Assembly: GCA_027066935.1 (NCBI GenBank)
Contig: JAMOMX010000438.1
Location: forward strand, 1-5,571
Reading direction: 5' to 3'
Length of the DNA: 5,571 nucleotides
DNA from: Sulfurimonas sp.
Lineage (GTDB): Bacteria > Campylobacterota > Campylobacteria > Campylobacterales > Sulfurimonadaceae
Part shown: piece by piece, positions 1 to 5,482 of the stretch
Layout of the letters: each line of letters opens with the position of its first letter
Position numbering within the stretch: position 1 is the stretch's first letter
Made by a program: the position numbers and the translations under genes
The notes under the pieces: model-generated
Seen by the model: the letters and a program-made list of their open reading frames with translations, nothing else
Database searches by the model: none
What the model was told of the DNA's origin: nothing

Positions 1-283
1 ATAAATCTTGCCCTACTTCATACTTTTCCTTACCATACCATTTAAAACGATACTCAAATTTACCGTTATAGTTTTGTTTTGATAAATTTTGTACTTCTAT
101 ATAAGCTTCAAGTATATTATTTACAAACCTTGTTGAAAAGCCGACAATTTTAACTTTTTTAGATAGTGGTATATTGTTGATTATGACTTTATTTGGTTTT
201 GTAAGCAGATTGTTACTTGATTGATTGTTTGTGCAACCAATAGTGATAAATAATACAAGTATTATAGATATAATTTTAAACAT
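1..283 (-). CDS. YcfL-like (DUF1425) lipoprotein, 3' part beyond window edge
   Basis: This is the first 94 codons of a gene that runs off the low-coordinate edge. The ATG at 283 is preceded by a strong ribosome site, GAGGAG, at 289-294 with 5-nt spacing. The protein starts with a hydrophobic signal peptide ending in the lipobox ITIGC (Cys17), so it should be a lipid-anchored envelope protein. From about residue 32 it matches the YcfL/DUF1425 pattern: an INN strand, a KVKIVG strand, STR, the core VQNLS and the motif YRFKWY followed by EKYEVG. It is about half identical by hand alignment to the N-terminal half of the lipoprotein at 3882-4739, so it is a paralogue. YcfL function is unknown; in enterobacteria ycfL lies beside lpoB. 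The missing part may carry an LpoB-like domain as in the paralogue, but this cannot be seen here. Confidence 0.88.
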   Translation of the reverse strand, partial: MFKIISIILVLFITIGCTNNQSSNNLLTKPNKVIINNIPLSKKVKIVGFSTRFVNNILEAYIEVQNLSKQNYNGKFEYRFKWYGKEKYEVGQDL

Positions 284-288
284 TTATT

Positions 289-294
289 CTCCTC
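289..294 (-). promoter_or_regulatory. ribosome binding site of the second YcfL-like gene
   Basis: GAGGAG lies 5 nt upstream of the ATG at 283. It fixes the start of a partial gene absent from a long-ORF search, and supports real expression of this copy. Confidence 0.75.
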
Positions 295-311
295 AAAATA
301 CTTAATCGTAC

Positions 312-333
312 AAAAAAGCAAAACTATTGCTTT
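312..333 (-). terminator. weak candidate hairpin-plus-U-run terminator
   Basis: Read on the minus strand, AAAGCAA, a 5-nt loop and TTGCTTT form a 7-bp stem that continues into three more T residues. The stem overlaps the stop codon of the DUF1566/Ig lipoprotein gene. Only two pairs are G-C, so stability is low. If real, it would attenuate rather than block transcription into the YcfL-like gene 40 bp downstream. Confidence 0.28.
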
Positions 334-1628
334 AATCTAACACAGCGGATATTATTAGTATCAGACTTACTATCGTAGTCAGGATAGCCCCTATAATCAT
401 ACATAGTCCACGCATAATTACTATCACTACTATCTATAGGATTTATAATATCAAAACGACTATGGCTACCCTTAGTGCTAGAAACCTTGCTAGTAGAAGA
501 CCAATATTCCCAGTCTGCATTAACAAAAACAGATTTGACTCCTTTTCCATATTCATGTGTATCAAAAGTAGTATATAACTCATTTATATTTGGAAGTCTC
601 CAATCAGTAAATTTCGCAAAATTTAAATCATCACAATATTCTATTGCTTCTTGCCAAGTTTTTTCAACTATTTTAGTATCAATATTATCTTGCCACATTA
701 GACAAGTTTCAGTATCAATAACAACTTCTTTTGTGTTATTTCTTGCAAAATCATGGGTAATTTTATTTTCTCCTCTAACGCATCGAACAAGAAAGTTAGA
801 GTTTTTACTTTTGTTGCGAGAGTAGCCATCGTCTCTAACTAGCCATGCAGTGCTAGAGTCACTGGTGGTAGTAGACGACCAATATCCATCAGAAGAGATA
901 ATATTTTGAAATAAAGAATCTATGGCTGGATCCACTTGTCCTTTATCTGAGAGATAATACAACTCACTATAAGTTGGTAACCTCCAATCTTCGTACCCAT
1001 AAAGTGTCAAATTTTTACAATAAGTTGTAGCGGTACTTCCACTAGTATCCATATACTTTCTAATATCATAGTTTTCTTGTGTAATCCATTTTTTCATTAT
1101 AATTACATCATCTTGCCACATAAGTCCTGTAATATTGTCTGTAACAACTTGATGTTCATCATTTCTAGTGTAGCTTCTAGTAGCTCCTTTTTGTAAATCT
1201 CCGTCATCATTGTTGTGGTAACTTATTGTTTGTCCTGTTTTATGTAATAACTTACAAGTTGCAGTTGTAATATTATCTTCTATCATTATTTGTACTACCG
1301 CAGATTCTGAAGTAAAAAGTCCATCATTTGCAATAAAACTAAAGCTATCACTTCCGTAGTAGTTTTGATTTGGTGTATAAATTCCATTTTCAAATGTTCC
1401 ATTACTTGGTGGTTTTGTAATTGTATAAATTAATTTGTCACCGTTTGGGTCAGTTCCAGATAGTGTTATAGTTTTTGTTGTATTTTTATTTAATGTTATG
1501 CTTTGTGCAATTGCTGTTGGTGCTTGATTTGTTTGTGGATCAACAGTAGGATTTGGTTTAAATTCACTAGGAGAACAACCAACAAAAAACATAGCTAACA
1601 ATATATATATAAAATTTCTTATTCTCAT
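324..1628 (-). CDS. Lipoprotein with bacterial Ig-like domain and two DUF1566 (Lcl_C) domains
   Basis: A 434-aa predicted outer-membrane or surface lipoprotein; its function is unknown. Residues 1-18 are a signal peptide with lipobox FFVGC (Cys18; Phe at -3 is atypical). Residues about 35-118 look like a Big_9/cadherin-like Ig repeat: NQAPTA start, GTDPNGD, then YTPNQNYYGSDSFSF and ANDG. Two DUF1566/Lcl_C domains follow at about 128-286 and 300-432. Each has the hallmarks GLMWQD or CLMWQD, a YC.NL or YCDDL helix, DWRLP, a YWSST block and a terminal RCVR. DUF1566 is regarded as C-type-lectin-like, so binding of a surface ligand is plausible but inferred. The ATG at 1628 overlaps the TIR gene stop by 4 bp (ATGA), implying translational coupling; a modest AGGA lies 10 nt upstream. 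Its closest relative here is the lipoprotein at 2695-3795, which has an acidic linker in place of the Ig domain. Confidence 0.9.
   Translation of the reverse strand: MRIRNFIYILLAMFFVGCSPSEFKPNPTVDPQTNQAPTAIAQSITLNKNTTKTITLSGTDPNGDKLIYTITKPPSNGTFENGIYTPNQNYYGSDSFSFIANDGLFTSESAVVQIMIEDNITTATCKLLHKTGQTISYHNNDDGDLQKGATRSYTRNDEHQVVTDNITGLMWQDDVIIMKKWITQENYDIRKYMDTSGSTATTYCKNLTLYGYEDWRLPTYSELYYLSDKGQVDPAIDSLFQNIISSDGYWSSTTTSDSSTAWLVRDDGYSRNKSKNSNFLVRCVRGENKITHDFARNNTKEVVIDTETCLMWQDNIDTKIVEKTWQEAIEYCDDLNFAKFTDWRLPNINELYTTFDTHEYGKGVKSVFVNADWEYWSSTSKVSSTKGSHSRFDIINPIDSSDSNYAWTMYDYRGYPDYDSKSDTNNIRCVRLKQ
687..1256 (-). repeat. Paralogous DUF1566 coding block, copy 2
   Basis: This block encodes residues 125-314 and is more than half identical in protein to the block at 3013-3588. 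It includes a 26-bp perfect match (754-779 here, 3080-3105 there) covering the VRG-ENKITH region. It is a diverged gene duplication in direct orientation, not a mobile element. Confidence 0.65.
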
Positions 1629-2692
1629 TTTACTATTTTCCTAAAATCAAATGTTATTTTATCTTTACCATCCATCTCAATTTTTGTTATGATATTTGCT
1701 CGCTTAATACCTCTTTTTCTTAACTTTAAACTCACTTCATATGCCCTCTCTTGGGCTTTGTCGTATGCATTGTTGGCATTGGTATGGCTTATGATTATCA
1801 GTTTTGTGGATTTATCTTTTTGTAGTTTGTTTAGGTAGCGGTTATAAATATTTTGATAAGGGTCATTTTTGGTTTGCGTACTTACTATTACAGGAACTGG
1901 TTCTATATTTTTTACAACTTTTTGTGGTGTAATTTTTTCATCAATATCCTCATCGGCAGGGATGATAATCTGGTTTGGCTCTTCTTCTTGCTGGATATTA
2001 ATTTTTTGTGGAGCAATTTCAACTTTTAGCACAGGTTCAATACTTTTTTCAACTTCTTGTGATTGATGAAGTTTTGAAATTACTATAGGTGTATCTTTTG
2101 AACTGTTTATGTCTTCTTTTTCATTTACAGTTTCAATACTTTTTGGCTCTTCTTTCTCTTTTATCAAAACAGCAATATCACTTTTTTTATTATCAAGAAA
2201 GAGAAAAATAGTCATTACTACTAGTATAGATAAAGCTAAAACCTTATGCCATATTTTTTTAGGTTTATCAAAATCTTGTTTTGGAAGAGGAGTCTTACAT
2301 GTACTAAAATTAGTGATACTCTCTATAAAACCATCTATCCTTTTATCATAATTTTTTTCATTCATCTCCATAGATTGTAGCCTTCGCCATCTATACGGAA
2401 TTTGTGTATCTTTATATCTTATTGGTATGATGTGTATATTGTTTTCTAGTGCATATGAAACTTCATCTTTCACTCTATCAGAATCTACAGATGATGGGGA
2501 TAAGATTAAGATTAAGGCACAAGAGTTATTTAAAGCTTTTTCGATATTGTCATCCCAATGCTCACCACCAGGAATATTAAACTGATCAACCCATATATCA
2601 AAATTATATTTTTTTAAATCTTTAGCTAGATGCAGAGCAAATTTTGAGTCTTTTCTGCTATAGCTTAAAAAAATATGTTTTTTACTATTCAT
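1625..2692 (-). CDS. TIR-domain protein with single transmembrane helix and OmpA-like C-terminus
   Basis: 355 aa from the ATG at 2692, chosen because AGGAG lies 7 nt upstream. A TTG at 2716 in the same frame would add 8 residues overlapping the previous gene and is less likely. Residues 5-125 are a TIR_2-type domain: HIFLSYSRKD, then IWVDQFNIPGGEHW, LILILSPSSVDSDRVKDEV and IIPI. Glu77 in VKDEV sits where the catalytic Glu of NAD-cleaving TIRs (SARM1 E642) is expected. Residues about 148-167 are a membrane helix preceded by KPKK, so the TIR head should be cytoplasmic. Residues about 168-285 are a Lys/Glu/Pro-rich linker with repeated IEPV motifs. Residues about 285-345 resemble an OmpA-like peptidoglycan-binding domain (LIIISHTN, QERAYEV, LRKRGIKRANI), but SHTN replaces GHTD and the loop is shortened. 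The gene lies 2 bp after one DUF1566 lipoprotein gene and overlaps the next by 4 bp. NADase activity and peptidoglycan binding are inferred. Confidence 0.9.
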   Translation of the reverse strand: MNSKKHIFLSYSRKDSKFALHLAKDLKKYNFDIWVDQFNIPGGEHWDDNIEKALNNSCALILILSPSSVDSDRVKDEVSYALENNIHIIPIRYKDTQIPYRWRRLQSMEMNEKNYDKRIDGFIESITNFSTCKTPLPKQDFDKPKKIWHKVLALSILVVMTIFLFLDNKKSDIAVLIKEKEEPKSIETVNEKEDINSSKDTPIVISKLHQSQEVEKSIEPVLKVEIAPQKINIQQEEEPNQIIIPADEDIDEKITPQKVVKNIEPVPVIVSTQTKNDPYQNIYNRYLNKLQKDKSTKLIIISHTNANNAYDKAQERAYEVSLKLRKRGIKRANIITKIEMDGKDKITFDFRKIVK

Positions 2693-2694
2693 GT

Positions 2695-3795
2695 TTACTC
2701 TCCTGACCTTACACAACGAACACGATAAGCATGTGATAATTTATTATCATCGCTAGTGTAACCATTATCAAAGTAAATAGTCCATGCAAAACTACTCCAG
2801 ATAGCTTGGCTAGTCGAAGACCAGTAACCATCTGTTGATGTATTGACAAAAGCCTCTCTGATTATTAATCCATCTGAATCTGTATCTCTAATACTATTTA
2901 ACTCATTTATATTCGGTGTTCTCCAATTATCAAACCCTGCAAAATCTAAATTATTACAGTGATTAATTGCCTCTTCCCATAGTACTAAATCCATTGAGAT
3001 AACGCTAGTATCATCTTGCCACATCAAGCAGGTTTTAGTGTCATTAACAATCTTTTTTACAGGATCTCTTACAAAATTGTGGGTAATTTTATTTTCTCCT
3101 CTAACACATCTAACAAAAAAGTTAGAATTCTTATTTTCATCGCGACCATAGCCATCATCAAAGCTAATAGACCATGCTTTAGCACTATTTTTAGAAGCAG
3201 TAGATGACCAGTAGCTAACACCAAAAAAAGTAGCATTTTTAAAAGCAGAGTCTATAGATGCTCTCTCTTTGCCTCTATCTACTAGATAATAGAGTTCATC
3301 ACTAGTAGGTAGCCTCCAACCTTCATATCCACCGAGTTTTAAATTTTCACAATAAGTTGTAGCCGTATCTCCATTTGTATTTGCATAATTTCCACTAGCA
3401 TAGTTTTCTTGTATAACCCATGGTTTTTTTATATTTTCACTATCTTGCCACATAAGCCCCATGTTGTTGTCTGTAACAATCTGTTTTTGGTTATCTCTAG
3501 TGTAACTTCTAGTGACTCCTTTTTGTAAATCTCCATCATCATTTATATAATGGACTTTATTCTGTCCTGTTTTGGGTAGAGATTTGCAGGTTGTATTTGT
3601 TTCTGGCACTGGTTCTGGTTCACTACCATCTGTTTCTACTGGTAGATTTTCTGACTGATTATCATCTGTTGCTGTTAGTGGCTCTTTTGATTCGTTGCCA
3701 TCTATCGTTATATTAACATTTGGATTAAATTCACCAGGAGAACAGCCAATAAAAAATATAGCTAACAATACATATAAAATTTCTTTTTTTTTCAT
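2695..3795 (-). CDS. Lipoprotein with acidic linker and two DUF1566 (Lcl_C) domains
   Basis: A 366-aa predicted lipoprotein of unknown function. The signal peptide ends in lipobox FFIGC (Cys18) and is nearly the same as that of the paralogue at 324-1628, including the following CSP-EF. Residues about 30-69 are a flexible Asp/Glu/Pro/Thr-rich linker with EPEPVPE, in place of the Ig domain of the paralogue. Two DUF1566/Lcl_C domains follow at about 73-232 and 247-364, each with LMWQD, a YC.NL or HCNNL helix, GWRLP or NWRTP, YWSST, AW.I.FD.GY and a closing VRCVR. The fold is considered C-type-lectin-like, so extracellular ligand binding is plausible. The ATG at 3795 has AAGG 6 nt upstream, and the next possible start would cut into the signal peptide. 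It follows an 86-bp spacer and is followed 2 bp later by the TIR gene, so it probably heads the DUF1566-TIR-DUF1566 transcript or continues the upstream one. Confidence 0.9.
   Translation of the reverse strand: MKKKEILYVLLAIFFIGCSPGEFNPNVNITIDGNESKEPLTATDDNQSENLPVETDGSEPEPVPETNTTCKSLPKTGQNKVHYINDDGDLQKGVTRSYTRDNQKQIVTDNNMGLMWQDSENIKKPWVIQENYASGNYANTNGDTATTYCENLKLGGYEGWRLPTSDELYYLVDRGKERASIDSAFKNATFFGVSYWSSTASKNSAKAWSISFDDGYGRDENKNSNFFVRCVRGENKITHNFVRDPVKKIVNDTKTCLMWQDDTSVISMDLVLWEEAINHCNNLDFAGFDNWRTPNINELNSIRDTDSDGLIIREAFVNTSTDGYWSSTSQAIWSSFAWTIYFDNGYTSDDNKLSHAYRVRCVRSGE
2700..2704 (-). promoter_or_regulatory. ribosome binding site that decides the TIR gene start
   Basis: AGGAG lies 7 nt before the ATG at 2692, within the last codons of the upstream DUF1566 gene. 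It supports the 355-aa start (MNSKK) over the longer TTG start at 2716. Confidence 0.7.
3013..3588 (-). repeat. Paralogous DUF1566 coding block, copy 1
   Basis: This block encodes residues 70-261 and corresponds to 687-1256. Both copies share the stretches DDGDLQKG, RSYTR, TATTYC, ELYYL, KNSNF and VRCVRGENKITH, and differ mostly between the YWSST and KNSNF anchors. The perfect 26-bp match at 3080-3105 could support recombination that would delete the TIR gene. Confidence 0.65.
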
Positions 3796-3881
3796 CTCTA
3801 ACCTTAATATTACTTATATATAAATGTTAACTTTTATTTACTTAAAAAACTAAAAATATAGGCTTTTAAATACAAAATATC
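3796..3881 (-). promoter_or_regulatory. 86-bp AT-rich spacer, possible promoter for the DUF1566-TIR-DUF1566 genes
   Basis: This is the largest gap between intact genes. On the minus strand it holds T-runs followed by a TATATATAAG element at about 3813-3822, roughly 20 nt before the start codon at 3795. This could serve as a -10 box in a low-GC bacterium where -35 boxes are often weak. No convincing -35 element and no strong hairpin terminator were seen, so readthrough from the LpoB-like gene is equally possible. Confidence 0.25.
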
Positions 3882-4739
3882 CTACCTACTGTTTACTTTT
3901 CTAACCTCTTTTTGCTCTATCCAATCAACAGTACCTGTTTCTAAGTTGTGAAGTTGTAATGTAATCTTATAAAGATAATCATTTTTTTGTTTGATAGAGA
4001 CAATAGAGCCATCTAAAATATAATTGGGAGCAATCTGCTTTCCAATCTTTTTAGAACTACTTTTATCTATATATTTGCTACTATTTTGATATTCTAATTC
4101 ACTATTGATTGTTGCTCTTTTGGAGCTATCGATAAATCTTGCACGATTACTTTTTATGATAATAGTTTTGATGCTATCTGTGATTGATTTAGTATCGATG
4201 TACTCATCTGTTTTATTTTTAATATCACCTATATCTATGACTACTTTACCATCAAAAATCTCACTACTTAACATGCCGCTTACCATCTTTTCAGTAAAAA
4301 GATGAAGCTCCTCCGCACCATAATAGAGATGGTCACCTCTCATACTGTTTGAATCAATTCGCTTTACTCCATTTCTATATACTCTCTCTTTTATATAAAA
4401 CTTAAATCTCTCTGCTTTTGGTGTTGGAGCTAAAATGGTTATCTTTTTACTCTCTAGTGGCTCTAAAAACAGTGGTTTCCAGATAGATAGATTTTCTCCG
4501 ACTTCATACTTTTCTTGATCGTACCATTTAAAACGATACTTGATGTCATCATAAGAGTTTTGTGATAAATTTTGTATATCTATAGAAACTTCTAATACAT
4601 CATTGATATATCGTGTAGATGGGCCTAGTATTTGTATCTTTTTTGAAGATGAAAGATTGTTTATGACAACACTATCTGGCTTTTTAGCACAACCACTGAT
4701 AAATAAAATAACAATGATAAGAAAAGATGCCATTTTCAT
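3882..4739 (-). CDS. YcfL-like (DUF1425) and LpoB-like fusion lipoprotein
   Basis: 285 aa. The ATG at 4739 has a good AAGGAG at 4748-4753 with 8-nt spacing; a second ATG two codons later is a weaker choice. The signal peptide ends in lipobox FISGC (Cys17), predicting an outer-membrane lipoprotein. Residues about 22-118 are YcfL/DUF1425-like (VVINN, IDIQNLS, YRFKWYDQ, then a Pro-rich strand). Residues about 133-283 match LpoB: IDIGDIKNKTDEYIDTKSI, then RFIDSS, a helix before KIGKQIAPNYILDGSI, and LQLHNLETGTVDW. In enterobacteria LpoB is a separate outer-membrane lipoprotein that activates PBP1B, and ycfL is its neighbour; here both are one chain. LpoB proper contacts a UB2H domain of PBP1B, so the partner in this organism is unknown. 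The remnant 21 bp upstream belongs to a family (COG3014) that I recall as a usual neighbour of these two. Confidence 0.88.
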   Translation of the reverse strand: MKMASFLIIVILFISGCAKKPDSVVINNLSSSKKIQILGPSTRYINDVLEVSIDIQNLSQNSYDDIKYRFKWYDQEKYEVGENLSIWKPLFLEPLESKKITILAPTPKAERFKFYIKERVYRNGVKRIDSNSMRGDHLYYGAEELHLFTEKMVSGMLSSEIFDGKVVIDIGDIKNKTDEYIDTKSITDSIKTIIIKSNRARFIDSSKRATINSELEYQNSSKYIDKSSSKKIGKQIAPNYILDGSIVSIKQKNDYLYKITLQLHNLETGTVDWIEQKEVRKVNSR

Positions 4740-4747
4740 TTTCTATA

Positions 4748-4753
4748 CTCCTT
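4748..4753 (-). promoter_or_regulatory. ribosome binding site of the YcfL/LpoB fusion gene
   Basis: AAGGAG sits 8 nt before the ATG at 4739, in the 21-bp gap after the COG3014-like remnant. It is among the clearest Shine-Dalgarno sequences in the window, in contrast to the poor one upstream of 5216. Confidence 0.7.
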
Positions 4754-4760
4754 TACAAGA

Positions 4761-5216
4761 CTAATTTTCTACTATGCGATAATATTTATAACAGTTCTTC
4801 TGCTTTTTTATACAATTTAATTTTAATTTTTTATAATTTAAAATTTTACCATCTTTATCTATAATTTTTAGCCTATAACTTTCACTCTCTTTTGGTATAA
4901 ACGAAATAACATCTACTCTTTTGGGTAATGTGCTCCATGTTTGTAAATTGTTTTGACTATATATTGTACTTATAGTCTTAACTAAAGCTCCAGCAGAAGA
5001 GGATTTTTGACTCAATGTCTCTATCAAAATCTCTTTGCTTGATTCTGCGATCCACCGACCTATCAAAGATGGAAGTATCGCTTTAAATTCATTTACTTTA
5101 ATTGCATCTATGTCAGATAAGATAGTAGACTCTGCAACAGTTTTATCATGAGAATCTGTTATAATGATTTTATCTATTTTGGTCTTATAAAGTTTAAATG
5201 TTGGCAGATAGAGCAT
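4761..5216 (-). CDS. C-terminal remnant of a COG3014-like lipoprotein (probable pseudogene piece)
   Basis: A 151-aa ORF from the ATG at 5216. It has no signal peptide and no good ribosome site. From about residue 29 it reads like the C-terminal third of COG3014 proteins: SDIDAIKVNEFKAILPSLIGRW, a helix with SSKEIL, then TWSTLPKRVDVISF and a strand pair ending YRLKIIDKDGK, closing with a basic Cys-containing tail (NCIKKQKNCYKYY). Full-length members are several hundred residues with a lipoprotein signal and a helical N-terminal half. Here the reading frame extends upstream only to a stop near 5250, and the recognisable middle of the family (YSALNYL and onward) lies in another frame at 5309-5482. 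I therefore think this is part of a broken gene rather than an intact small one. The family assignment rests on remembered sequence pattern and is moderately sure; no function is known. Confidence 0.6.
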   Translation of the reverse strand: MLYLPTFKLYKTKIDKIIITDSHDKTVAESTILSDIDAIKVNEFKAILPSLIGRWIAESSKEILIETLSQKSSSAGALVKTISTIYSQNNLQTWSTLPKRVDVISFIPKESESYRLKIIDKDGKILNYKKLKLNCIKKQKNCYKYYRIVEN

Positions 5217-5224
5217 ATCTTGTC

Positions 5225-5482
5225 TATTTTTATTAGATTTTGATAAGGATTATGTGCAGAGTTGACACTTTTAAAGGGTTGCTCATATGTATCCAAAATA
5301 GTACCGTATTACTCTTTTTCTTCTTTAAACTTTTCTATTTTGTCATAAAACTTATGTCGTTCATTTTCTTGGATAAAATTAGAATTTTTTGTCTCTACCT
5401 TTGCATTTTCAAGCTCTCCCATCAACAGATAATTTAATGCACTATAATTAGTCAGTCCTGAAAAACCAATTTTTACCTCCAT
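5225..5482 (-). pseudogene. Upstream fragment of the broken COG3014-like gene
   Basis: On the minus strand from 5482 a frame reads MEVKIGFSGL then TNYSALNYLLMGELENAKVE, which fits the COG3014 core pattern of an NY.ALNYL helix, a G(D/E)..NA step and a VE end. It continues with a charged helix (KFYDKIEKFKEEKE) to a TAA at 5309-5311. Beyond that stop the same frame still looks coding: YGTILDTYEQPFK, then SAHNPYQN, recalling the family's NPY-containing segment. The frame then fails near 5225-5245, and the C-terminal part resumes in a different frame at 5216. The roughly 100 residues expected between these parts are absent. An in-frame stop, a frame change and an internal deletion together argue for a decayed gene. 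Confidence 0.55.

Noticed and set aside
475..825. 116-codon plus-strand ORF opposite the Ig-DUF1566 gene
   Set aside because: It lies wholly within a well-supported minus-strand gene, has no ribosome site or recognisable motif, and reads as low-complexity antisense translation.
1869..2351. Two plus-strand ORFs opposite the TIR gene (1869-2066 and 2109-2351)
   Set aside because: They mirror the Glu/Pro/Lys-rich linker and membrane helix of the TIR protein; their Ser/Phe/Ile-rich translations are antisense artefacts.
2690..2716. TTG start at 2716 for the TIR gene
   Set aside because: It would overlap the previous gene by 22 bp and lacks a ribosome site, while the ATG at 2692 has AGGAG at good spacing and directly precedes the TIR motif.
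3016..3207. Plus-strand ORF opposite the first DUF1566 gene
   Set aside because: Antisense to conserved DUF1566 codons, with no start signal and no family resemblance.
3796..3881. Possible terminator from TAGG...CCTA followed by T-run
   Set aside because: The stem is only 4 bp with an 18-nt loop, too weak to call.
4105..4305. Plus-strand ORF opposite the LpoB-like domain
   Set aside because: Antisense to an established domain; its hydrophobic appearance comes from the opposite-strand codons.
5240..5437. Plus-strand 65-codon ORF with a Phe/Leu-rich hydrophobic stretch
   Set aside because: The minus strand here shows family-like helices (NYSALNYL, KIEKFKEEKE). The plus-strand hydrophobicity is the complement of Lys/Glu codons, and no ribosome site precedes its ATG.
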